The notes under the pieces were generated by a model. That model was not told the DNA's origin. It made no database searches and worked only from the letters and a program-made list of their open reading frames with translations. DNA of 45,261 nucleotides from Cyclobacteriaceae bacterium. Lineage in GTDB: Bacteria > Bacteroidota > Bacteroidia > Cytophagales > Cyclobacteriaceae. Location: positions 1-45,261 of the forward strand of contig JAEUUD010000004.1 in NCBI GenBank assembly GCA_016787625.1, read 5' to 3'. Within the stretch, counting starts at the first letter, position 1. Every line of letters starts with the position of its first letter. This document shows, in pieces, positions 1 through 7,100 of this stretch. The position numbers were made by a program, and so were the translations under genes.

Positions 1-2667
1 CAGGGGAAATCCATTCAAAATGAAAGAACTGAACGCGGTAGTGTCATCACTGGCTGTAATCATCCCAAGAAAATCATTACCTGTGCCATTGACAGCCACA
101 TACAATTGCCCGTCGGGTGCCAGCTGAATAGCACCAAGTTCGGCAGGCTGCGTGATGCGTTGTTTGAAGTGCGGCATCCTGACCGAATCGATGAAGTATT
201 CGAAAATGTGTGATGTCGCTGCTCCACGCACCGTGGCGAATACCTTGTTGCCACCAGGCGAAAACTCCACGCCGTACACCTGACCGGTAGGCTCATTCAG
301 GTTAATTCGTCTGAAGTTGGTCAACACACCTGATGAATCGATGAGGTCAAACAGTTCAACAAAGTTGCTGGTGCCAGGTGTCGAGAGGGTCACAGCGAGA
401 ATGTCACGGGGTCCCAGTTTCATGTAGCCTTCCGAATTTTCTACCGGTGTGGCGAGGTGGTCAGTGCCAATGGCCGTCAGCGTTGGGTTGCCGATGCCAT
501 CAGGAGTAATGGGATAAGCGCGGAAGGTATTGTTCCCAAATTCATGGATGATGAGCCACCTGCCGCTGGCGGTGATTCGCTCTGTGCTTCTTGCAAAGAG
601 CGGAAGGTTGGATTGGGTAACGGCACCGAGTCCGCCATTTTGCTTGAGGTCAAACAGGGAGTAGCGAACCATGTTTCCGGAACCGGAATTGACGGCTTCA
701 TTGGTGAATATATAATAGAGTGTCTCGTCGCCTGGAACGGGTACAATAATGGTGGATTGGGAAGCCAGCGGGTCGCCACCAATGAGGGTGGCGATCTGGG
801 TATCGGTTCGGTCATAAACACTACTACCATCAGTATAGAAGATGGTCTTGCCGTTGCGATCGCAAATGATGGAGCAACCCTCCGGGGCATTCATAGCACT
901 ATTGCTTAATGCTTCCGGTGGAGCCTCGTTGAAGTCAATGCCGGCGTGATTGCCGAAGTACCAGATATTCGATCGCTGATCCTGCAAGCCATATTCCTTG
1001 ACATTCACACCTGCATAGCTTGAGCAACCTGAGCCGTCGCTGACAACGACATAATAATATCCGGCAGAGTCGGGGGTCAGTGTATCACCAGTATCTCCGT
1101 TCGACCAGTTGTAGCTTGTTGCAGTTCCTCCCGTTACGGTTACTTTGACCGAAAACGCCTGCGGGTCTGAAGTACCGCGCGGTGCAGGAAACTCACTATG
1201 GCATGCGGTGGTATCCTGAACGAGTTGCAATTGAAGATCAAAGGGCTGGATTGTGACCGGCTTTGAAGTTGACTGAGATTGATTCTGGTAAAAGGCTGTC
1301 AGGGATACATTGAATGTGCTGGCGGTTGTGAAGGCGTGAGCCGGGCTCCAGGCGTTTGATCCGTTACCATCACCAAAGTTCCACTGGACGCTGTCTGCTC
1401 CGGGTATGACATCCGGGAAAAACACGGTGTTGTTGTTCTGGCATGATCCCGCGAAGGTGAAGTCAACCAGCAAATTGATTCGGGTGCGTGGCGCGAACAC
1501 GGGGAATTGGCGACCATTAAACGATGCTGGACTCAGCACAGCAGATTGATAATTCACGGCTGCAGCAACTGAATCAGGTCGGGTAATACGTCCCAGCAGA
1601 AAAGGTCCGGCAGCGACAGCCTGATATAAGTGATACAAACTGCTGTCAGGTGCCATCTGTACTCCGTAGCTCCTGAAGATCGACCCAGGCAACACAGTGG
1701 TTAATGATGTCGTCGGGTTCAGATAGTCAAACTGAAGCAGGTTGGCTGGGATGCCAGGCTCTCCATGTCGTGATAAGTAAAGGAAGTCACCGTTCGGTGA
1801 CCACTCAATATCATATATAGACTGGTTGGTCGTTGTGGCCATTCCAGAATTAAAGATGAACTGGTCAAAGGTGATGATGCCGGTGGCCGGATCAACATTG
1901 AGGATGGCCGCGTTGGTGTTGTCATTTTGTGGAGAAACAGCAATCTTGTTCTTGCCCGCGTGATAGGCCAGGTTAGCCGCAGCGGTGGGAAGTCCGATGT
2001 TGTTGAATGTCGTTGTATTGAATGTGCCGGTATAACTGGCGGCATTGATCAGTGTCGATGAATAGTCAGACGTATTAAGTGTTTGCGTGATCAGCCAGAA
2101 ATCAGTGCCGTTGGTGTGAGGCACGATGGTCATCCCTTCAGCAAGACCTACAAGTCCTGGGACGGCAACGTTCTTTGATTCTATATCACCCGTTGCGGGC
2201 ATCGGGAATACTGCGTTGCCAAACAGGTTCATGTTCACAACGTTAACACGCATAAATCCTGCTGCCGGGAAATTCGCGTTGCTGGTAAATATGAAGTACT
2301 TGCCAGGTTGTGCTGGTACAGGACAAATCAGGGTTGTTTGATTGCCAGACGTATTGGCTGTGAGTCCCCCGCCATTGGGCATGATGAGGTTCCTGTTGTC
2401 GAAGACATTGCTTCCGTCGGTATAGAAAAGGAGGTTTCCGTTGACAGGATCAGACGCTGTCGCACTACCACCCGTACCAAACGGCACGGCTTTATTGACA
2501 ATGGACGGTATCGTGGATGTTCGGTTGAACCGGATGGCCTGGCTGGAGTTGCCAAAATACCAGTTGTATCGTTCGAGGTTTTGGGAAAAACCGGCGATCG
2601 TCAGCACATTCAGACACAGGAAAAGCAAGAGTTTGCGCATGCGTACCAATTCGATCTTTCGCTCCAT
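1..2667 (-). CDS. YFGN/PKD-type secreted surface protein, partial (C-terminus beyond window)
   Basis: The frame is open from 2667 to base 1 (889 codons) with no stop, so the C-terminus lies outside the window. The start is ATG 2667, or ATG 2640, which gives a cleaner signal peptide (MRKLLLFLC...GFSQ). Residues about 35-385 form a beta-propeller-like head module beginning NWYFGN with a LLFYTDGSNVFD segment. A PKD domain follows at about 400-475 (core WNFGDGNG at 429-436), then an Ig-like segment. From residue 568 a second head module begins IWYFGNHAGIDF, with IFYTDGSSVYD. Such proteins in Bacteroidota usually end in a type B T9SS sorting domain; that end cannot be seen here. It is transcribed divergently from a PorP/SprF gene, the usual partner of type B substrates. 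Inferred role: cell-surface or secreted adhesin or gliding-associated protein. The stop-free frame and motifs are certain, the role is inferred. Confidence 0.88.
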   Translation of the reverse strand, partial: MERKIELVRMRKLLLFLCLNVLTIAGFSQNLERYNWYFGNSSQAIRFNRTSTIPSIVNKAVPFGTGGSATASDPVNGNLLFYTDGSNVFDNRNLIMPNGGGLTANTSGNQTTLICPVPAQPGKYFIFTSNANFPAAGFMRVNVVNMNLFGNAVFPMPATGDIESKNVAVPGLVGLAEGMTIVPHTNGTDFWLITQTLNTSDYSSTLINAASYTGTFNTTTFNNIGLPTAAANLAYHAGKNKIAVSPQNDNTNAAILNVDPATGIITFDQFIFNSGMATTTNQSIYDIEWSPNGDFLYLSRHGEPGIPANLLQFDYLNPTTSLTTVLPGSIFRSYGVQMAPDSSLYHLYQAVAAGPFLLGRITRPDSVAAAVNYQSAVLSPASFNGRQFPVFAPRTRINLLVDFTFAGSCQNNNTVFFPDVIPGADSVQWNFGDGNGSNAWSPAHAFTTASTFNVSLTAFYQNQSQSTSKPVTIQPFDLQLQLVQDTTACHSEFPAPRGTSDPQAFSVKVTVTGGTATSYNWSNGDTGDTLTPDSAGYYYVVVSDGSGCSSYAGVNVKEYGLQDQRSNIWYFGNHAGIDFNEAPPEALSNSAMNAPEGCSIICDRNGKTIFYTDGSSVYDRTDTQIATLIGGDPLASQSTIIVPVPGDETLYYIFTNEAVNSGSGNMVRYSLFDLKQNGGLGAVTQSNLPLFARSTERITASGRWLIIHEFGNNTFRAYPITPDGIGNPTLTAIGTDHLATPVENSEGYMKLGPRDILAVTLSTPGTSNFVELFDLIDSSGVLTNFRRINLNEPTGQVYGVEFSPGGNKVFATVRGAATSHIFEYFIDSVRMPHFKQRITQPAELGAIQLAPDGQLYVAVNGTGNDFLGMITASDDTTAFSSFILNGFPL

Positions 2668-2799
2668 CACTCAACTTCCTGATTCATAGTTATAAGGGCA
2701 ATCTTAAAACGATCAAACCACACTAAAGTATATAATTTGACTGAATTTGTCGTTAGGTAAACGTGTCAAGCTCGCTTTCATAAGAGACTCAAATAGATT

Positions 2800-2811
2800 T
2801 ACTTTGCTACA
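2800..2811 (+). promoter_or_regulatory. Candidate -7 promoter element of the PorP/SprF gene
   Basis: TACTTTG (2800-2806) is close to the Bacteroidota -7 consensus TAnnTTTG and is followed by exactly 5 nt and then the ATG at 2812. A TTTC sits about 20 nt upstream where a -33 TTTG would be expected. If used, transcription would begin at or next to the start codon. Confidence 0.35.
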
Positions 2812-3879
2812 ATGAGGAAACTGTTTTACCCCAGTTTGGTGTACCGGATCTTTCCGTTACTCGCTGCATGGATGCTCGCAGATTCCCATTCGGTAACTGC
2901 CCAGGATCCTCAGTTCTCACAGTTTTATGCGGCACCGTTGTATCTGAATCCGGCATTCGCCGGTTCTACGCAGCAAGGACGTGTTGGAATCAACTACCGG
3001 AACCAGTGGCCATCGATTGATGCCAACTTCACAACCGTATCTGCTTATGCTGACTTCTTTATTGAAGACAAAAACAGCGGTGTTGGCGGAATCCTTACAC
3101 GCGATTATGTAGGCATCGTTGGGTTGCAGTCCATCAGCCTGGGCTTGCAGTATGCATATCAATTTCAGATCACCAAGGACATTTCATTCAGGCCGGGTGT
3201 TCAGGTCGCGGTTGTCAATCGATCCATTAATTTCGATGACCTTCGCTTCGGAGATCAGTTCGATCCCAATACAGGACAAGTGATTAACCCGACATCGGAA
3301 GCCCTGAACACCGGACAGAGTAAGTTTTTTCCGGATCTATCTTTTGGAGGGCTGGTGTTTTCAAAGAACGCATGGCTTGGTGTGGCTGTTCACCACATCA
3401 CCGAGCCGAATCAATCCATTCTGGGAGAAGCTGACAACCTCGACAGGAAATTTTCTTTGCACGCCGGATGGAAATTCTATTTCAGGCCAGGTGTTCTGGG
3501 GACGGGATTTTTTGCACGACCAAGGGAACGAAGCCTGGCACCTGTCATTCAGTATCGCAACCAGGGTCCTTTCAGTCAGGCTGACGTAGGATTGTACTAC
3601 ACCTTTGAACCACTGATCATCGGTACGTGGTACCGCGGCATTCCTTTCCAGGAAGTCAATGGATTTGCCAACAATGAATCGATCGTGCTCCTTCTGGGAC
3701 TCACCCTGAAAGGTGAAAAGGATATTCTTAATATCGGCTATAGTTACGACTATACCATATCGCAGCTTGGCGTAGGTAGCGGTGGTGCGCATGAGTTCAG
3801 CCTTGTGTATTCCTGGCCGATCCGCAATCCCCGCAAACCACCCAAGGATAAACTGATTATTCCTTGCCCGGATTTCTAA
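2812..3879 (+). CDS. PorP/SprF family type IX secretion membrane protein
   Basis: The 355-residue protein has an N-terminal export signal (hydrophobic stretch ending SVTAQ) followed at once by the family hallmark DPQFSQFYAAPLYLNPAFAG. The rest is beta-strand-rich with alternating aromatic residues (for example YAYQF, FSLHAGWKFYF), as expected of an outer-membrane barrel, and it ends in a short proline/lysine-rich tail. PorP/SprF proteins work with the T9SS and are commonly paired with one large type B substrate, here the divergent gene to the left. The start ATG lies 5 nt after a TACTTTG element, which may be the promoter -7 box and would make the mRNA almost leaderless. Length is normal for the family. 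Family assignment is secure; the substrate link is inferred from position. Confidence 0.92.
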   Translation: MRKLFYPSLVYRIFPLLAAWMLADSHSVTAQDPQFSQFYAAPLYLNPAFAGSTQQGRVGINYRNQWPSIDANFTTVSAYADFFIEDKNSGVGGILTRDYVGIVGLQSISLGLQYAYQFQITKDISFRPGVQVAVVNRSINFDDLRFGDQFDPNTGQVINPTSEALNTGQSKFFPDLSFGGLVFSKNAWLGVAVHHITEPNQSILGEADNLDRKFSLHAGWKFYFRPGVLGTGFFARPRERSLAPVIQYRNQGPFSQADVGLYYTFEPLIIGTWYRGIPFQEVNGFANNESIVLLLGLTLKGEKDILNIGYSYDYTISQLGVGSGGAHEFSLVYSWPIRNPRKPPKDKLIIPCPDF

Positions 3880-3892
3880 TACATGTAACCAC

Positions 3893-3904
3893 TACCTTGC
3901 ATCC
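3893..3904 (+). promoter_or_regulatory. Candidate -7 promoter element of the aspartoacylase-like gene
   Basis: TACCTTG (3893-3899) followed by 5 nt and the ATG at 3905 repeats the arrangement before three other genes in this window. No clear -33 element is seen at the expected spacing. A gap of only 25 bp after the previous gene means read-through is also possible. Confidence 0.3.
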
Positions 3905-4876
3905 ATGAAGGAAGTGACCATTGCTGGCACCAGCATTCGTCCTGGAGAATTCAAGGAAGTGAATATCAACATCGCCCGACTTCCGTCGCGCACACAGATC
4001 GACACTCCTATATATGTGTACCGCGCTCCGGTGGATGGCCCCGTGCTCGCCCTGACGGCAGGAATGCATGGTGACGAAATCAATGGAATGGAAATTGTGC
4101 GCCGCATCATCGATGCGGGCCATCACAAAGTGCTACGGGGAACGACGGTGTGTATGCCTATTATTAATGTGTATGGCTTCCTCAACTATTCACGGGAAGT
4201 GCCGGATGGCAAGGATGTGAACCGTTCCTTTCCAGGAAGCAAGTCGGGCTCCCTGGCTTCAAGGGTGGCCTGGCACCTCACGCATGATATCATTCCGTTT
4301 ATCGACGCTGGCATTGACTTTCACACAGGAGGATCAATGCGAACGAATTACCCCCAGGTGCGATGCGTGATGCAGGAGCCTCGCAATGTCGAGCTTGCCA
4401 ATGCCTTTCATGCGCCATTCACCATTGATTCACCTTTTCGCCCACACTCACTCAGGCAGACAGCAGCAAAAAAAGGAAAGAACATTATTGTCTATGAGGG
4501 CGGTGAATCTCTTCGTATGGACTTTCAAGCCATCGAAGAAGGTATCAATGGAACACTTCGCCTGATGAAGTTTCTCAACATGATTGATGAGGCTCCCAAA
4601 GCAAAGGTGCCTTCGAAGATTGTGTGGAACTCATCGTGGATACGCGCACGCACGGCGGGGATCTTTCATCCTCACATCCAGGCGGGAGATCTGATTGACA
4701 AGGGTCAACTGGTCGGATCGATCACCGATCCATTCGGAGAATTCCGTGAACAGATCAAGTCACCGGTAACAGGCCATGTCGTTGGCCTCAACAACAATCC
4801 TGTTGTCAACGCCGGCGATGCCCTCATGCACGTGGGTATGGATGATCACTGCAAGATCGGAGGGGAGGCGGATTAA
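3905..4876 (+). CDS. Succinylglutamate desuccinylase/aspartoacylase-family (M14-like) zinc hydrolase
   Basis: The 323-residue protein carries the zinc-site motif GMHGDEINGMEI (His55, Glu58), the third ligand in IDFHTGG (His140), the substrate-binding DVNRSFPG (Arg107) and a catalytic-type Glu in VYEGG (about residue 198). The last 90 residues form the small beta-domain typical of AstE/AspA (SPVTGHVVGL..NPVVNAGD). Family members cleave N-acyl amino acids or terminal residues from peptides. No arginine succinyltransferase gene is near, so AstE itself is unlikely. It faces a RimK ligase and a retropepsin-like protein 0.6 kb away, a grouping known for RimK systems, so removal of added glutamates or trimming of a RimK product is a plausible inferred role. 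The start follows TACCTTG by 5 nt. Confidence 0.85.
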   Translation: MKEVTIAGTSIRPGEFKEVNINIARLPSRTQIDTPIYVYRAPVDGPVLALTAGMHGDEINGMEIVRRIIDAGHHKVLRGTTVCMPIINVYGFLNYSREVPDGKDVNRSFPGSKSGSLASRVAWHLTHDIIPFIDAGIDFHTGGSMRTNYPQVRCVMQEPRNVELANAFHAPFTIDSPFRPHSLRQTAAKKGKNIIVYEGGESLRMDFQAIEEGINGTLRLMKFLNMIDEAPKAKVPSKIVWNSSWIRARTAGIFHPHIQAGDLIDKGQLVGSITDPFGEFREQIKSPVTGHVVGLNNNPVVNAGDALMHVGMDDHCKIGGEAD

Positions 4877-4877
4877 G

Positions 4878-4926
4878 GAATGAAGAATTAAGAACTAAGA
4901 ACGAAGGGAGAAGAAGATTGAGAGAG
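4878..4926. repeat. Heptanucleotide repeat array, GAAYKAA type
   Basis: Starting 2 nt after the stop of the aspartoacylase-like gene, four 7-bp units match GAAYKAA (GAATGAA, GAATTAA, GAACTAA, GAACGAA). Three decayed units follow (GGGAGAA, GAAGATT, GAGAGAG). The plus strand is almost all purine. A second 7-bp array of different sequence lies on the other side of the neighbouring gene. Confidence 0.7.
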
Positions 4927-4944
4927 CCGCGTCAACGAACAAAC

Positions 4945-5364
4945 CTAAATATAGAACAGCACGATAGCTATCGTGAAAAAAATCGTCGCAAGGATGATGC
5001 CGTTGCGCGGGATGCTGAACCAGTATTTCTTCCCCAGGTACATGTAGTATGCCGAGTTGATTAGCACAACAACCTGAAGGAGTATCGAAGTCTTGAAGAC
5101 CGGCATAGCGGCCAATGAAAAGTACAAAGCCATAAAACCAAAGAACATTGCTCCGGTGCTGTGACTGCCGTTGAATCCCATCCACGCTTTCCACATGGTA
5201 GTCCGTTTCGTCAGTCGTGGAGTGGTAGCCTTCATGCCAGCTTCCACAGACTCATCATACGGCCGGAATCGTGGGGTATAAAAGGTGTAAACCCAATGGA
5301 GCGTCCCCAGAACAAGATAGATGAGACCACCAGCACCAAGTAATATGTTGCTCAATACTTCCAC
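4945..5364 (-). CDS. Small four-helix integral membrane protein, function unknown
   Basis: The 139-residue protein has four predicted membrane helices at about 6-28, 66-88, 92-110 and 121-139. A polar loop between helices 1 and 2 contains FRPYDESVEAGMKATTPRLT and WKAWMGFNGSHS. The start is GTG at 5364: an in-frame TGA lies two codons upstream and the next internal ATG is 43 codons in. I do not recognise the family with confidence; it looks like one of the small conserved hypothetical membrane proteins of Bacteroidota. It lies downstream of rimK on the same strand, separated from it by a heptanucleotide array, and ends facing the aspartoacylase-like gene. No function is proposed. Confidence 0.75.
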   Translation of the reverse strand: MEVLSNILLGAGGLIYLVLGTLHWVYTFYTPRFRPYDESVEAGMKATTPRLTKRTTMWKAWMGFNGSHSTGAMFFGFMALYFSLAAMPVFKTSILLQVVVLINSAYYMYLGKKYWFSIPRNGIILATIFFTIAIVLFYI

Positions 5365-5374
5365 GATTCAATCA

Positions 5375-5440
5375 CTGACTCCTGACTTCTGCCTCCTGAC
5401 TCCTGACTTCTGACTCCTGCCTCCTGACTACTGACTCCTG
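5375..5440. repeat. Heptanucleotide tandem array CTGMCTN, about 9.4 copies
   Basis: Nine consecutive 7-bp units followed by CTG read, on the plus strand, CTGACTC, CTGACTT, CTGCCTC, CTGACTC, CTGACTT, CTGACTC, CTGCCTC, CTGACTA, CTGACTC. The array fills nearly all of the 77-bp gap between the rimK stop and the start of the membrane-protein gene. Only positions 4 and 7 of the unit vary. It resembles the short tandemly repeated repetitive (STRR) heptamers described in cyanobacteria. Confidence 0.9.
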
Positions 5441-5441
5441 T

Positions 5442-6350
5442 TCACGCATTCACCTTATCCTTTTGGATCTTCATCTTTCCGGCATTCTTTTCCAGGTAGC
5501 TGATAATTTTTCCGCCGATGTCAACTTTTGTTGCTCCCTCGATGCCTTCCAGGCCGGGGCTGGAGTTAACTTCGATGATGAGGGGACCGCGTTTGGAGGG
5601 AAGCATGTCTACACCGGCGACGCCCAGGCCCATTTTTTTTGCTGCGGTGATGGCAGCATGCTTTTCCTGTCTCGTCAGTTTGACAACCTGGGCATGACCG
5701 CCACGATGAAGATTGGATCTGAATTCCCCGTCGCGTGCCTGCCGCCTCATGGCCCCGACAACTTCGCCATTCACGATAAACGCACGGATGTCCACGCCTT
5801 TAGCTTCTTTGATAAACTCCTGGACAATGATTCTCGCCTTTACGCCGTGGAATGCTTCGATCACCGATTGTGCTGCTTTTTTGTTTTCTGCAAGGACCAC
5901 ACCAAGGCCTTGTGTCCCTTCAAGAAGCTTGATCACGACGGGAGCTCCACCAACGGCTTCAACCACACCTTCCGTGTCGCGGGAGTAGTCCATAAATATG
6001 GTCTTGGGCAGCCCGAGGCCTGCGCGGGAGAGGATTTGCATGCTGCGCAGCTTGTCGCGTGAGCGGATCAGTGCTTGCGACTCGATCGCTGTAAAGACTT
6101 TCATCATTTCAAATTGTCTGACGACCGCGGCTCCATAGAAAGTTACGGAAGCGCCAATACGGGGAATGATGGCGTCGAAGTAATCAAGCCGACGTCCGTT
6201 ATACCAGACCATCGGGTTTTTCTTTTCAATGACCAGCATGCATTTCATGTGATCGATGATTTCCACCTTATGCCCGCGTGCTTCACCAGCTTCCTTGAGC
6301 CGGCGTGTGGAATAGAGCTTCGAGTCGCGTGACAGTATGGCGATATTCAT
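5442..6350 (-). CDS. rimK: RimK-family ATP-grasp alpha-L-glutamate ligase
   Basis: The 302-residue protein is the usual length for RimK. It has the N-terminal pre-ATP-grasp fold ([18 protein letters not shown]..), the family signature [19 protein letters not shown], the ATP-grasp loop [11 protein letters not shown], the [20 protein letters not shown] strand and the metal-binding end [13 protein letters not shown]. RimK ligases add glutamate to a protein C-terminus (ribosomal protein S6 in E. coli) or make related peptides. The start codon overlaps the stop of the upstream retropepsin-like gene by 4 bp (ATGA), so the two are translationally coupled. A short lysine-rich tail ([11 protein letters not shown]) follows the fold. 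The family is secure; the actual acceptor in this organism is unknown. Confidence 0.93.
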   Translation of the reverse strand: MNIAILSRDSKLYSTRRLKEAGEARGHKVEIIDHMKCMLVIEKKNPMVWYNGRRLDYFDAIIPRIGASVTFYGAAVVRQFEMMKVFTAIESQALIRSRDKLRSMQILSRAGLGLPKTIFMDYSRDTEGVVEAVGGAPVVIKLLEGTQGLGVVLAENKKAAQSVIEAFHGVKARIIVQEFIKEAKGVDIRAFIVNGEVVGAMRRQARDGEFRSNLHRGGHAQVVKLTRQEKHAAITAAKKMGLGVAGVDMLPSKRGPLIIEVNSSPGLEGIEGATKVDIGGKIISYLEKNAGKMKIQKDKVNA

Positions 6351-6802
6351 AAGGAATCAGTCGTTGGGAAAGCCTGGGAGGGAGGATTGATTTTCTGATT
6401 GAAAGATAAATCTTTTTTGGTGACGTCGATAAGAAACCTGTGACGCAGGATTTTTCTCCCCAGCAGCACGGGAAATTTCAGGTTGCCGCGATTGCTGAGC
6501 GAGAACTCGGCCCGGATGACTTTACCTGCGATCTTCACTTTGGTCCTGATGACAAAGCGGAGTTCTGCTTCGCCGAACGAGTTCTTGATCTCTCGTTGCT
6601 CAAATTTCTTGACGCGGAAAGGCATGCCCGTAAATTCAGGATGCTCCTCGTCCAGAAGAATAAACTCCAGTTCCTTTCCTACAATCTCTGCGCGACTGCA
6701 GTGCAGGCTGCACGTGTAGGCACCTGTATCGATTTTCGCGTGAATATTCTCAAGACCAAGACCGGGAAGATCTACGCGGTCAGAGCGTCCAAGCAACAGC
6801 AT
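6347..6802 (-). CDS. RimK-associated retropepsin-like protease (RimB-type, 'ATP-dependent zinc protease' family)
   Basis: The 151-residue protein has an aspartyl-protease-like active-site motif, [14 protein letters not shown] (Asp25-Thr-Gly), preceded by the family start [14 protein letters not shown]. The second half has the hydrophobic-G element [17 protein letters not shown] seen in retropepsin folds. An in-frame TAA two codons upstream fixes ATG 6802 as the first possible start. This family is fused or coupled to RimK in many bacteria and is called RimB in pseudomonads. Here the stop overlaps the rimK start by 4 bp. The inferred role is to process the acceptor or regulate RimK. Despite the common name, ATP dependence is not evident from the sequence. 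Confidence 0.88.
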   Translation of the reverse strand: MLLLGRSDRVDLPGLGLENIHAKIDTGAYTCSLHCSRAEIVGKELEFILLDEEHPEFTGMPFRVKKFEQREIKNSFGEAELRFVIRTKVKIAGKVIRAEFSLSNRGNLKFPVLLGRKILRHRFLIDVTKKDLSFNQKINPPSQAFPTTDSL

Positions 6803-7100
6803 CTTTTATTGAATATGGATAAGCCTTTGTCAAAGAAATACAATTCAGGATCACACTGTTCACAGTTATTTACCGTCTGCGGAAGTTGAATGACAAATCG
6901 TCCGTCGGGGTTTACAGGTGCTCAATCGTGGTACTTTCTGATCACATCAATGGAAATTGGTTGAAAATAGGGGTTTTTCCATGTCATTTTTGATCAAAAG
7001 GTCATAGAAATTAAGGAATTATTAAAAAAATGAAATGAAGGTGTTCTTATTGGGAACGCAGTTTTTTAACTTTATCGCTTTCTAACCTAAACCAAAAACT
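6803..7100. promoter_or_regulatory. Intergenic region upstream of the SusC-SusD operon, with candidate -7 element
   Basis: This 298-bp AT-rich gap separates the divergent rimB/rimK pair from the susC-like gene. TAACTTTA at 7067-7074 matches 7 of 8 positions of TAnnTTTG, 26 nt before the ATG, and is the best -7 candidate. The nearest TTG (7050-7052) is too close to be a good -33 box. GTTC-N7-GAAC (7043-7057) is a short inverted repeat that could be an operator. I see no RNA gene and no small gene here. Confidence 0.3.

Noticed and set aside
457..909. A 150-codon open frame on the plus strand
   Set aside because: Opposite to the second YFGN module of the surface protein, which is open throughout and has clear motifs.
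3905..4876. Assignment as AstE (succinylglutamate desuccinylase) of arginine catabolism
   Set aside because: No astA, astB, astC or astD genes are near, and the RimK neighbourhood fits the broader aspartoacylase family better.
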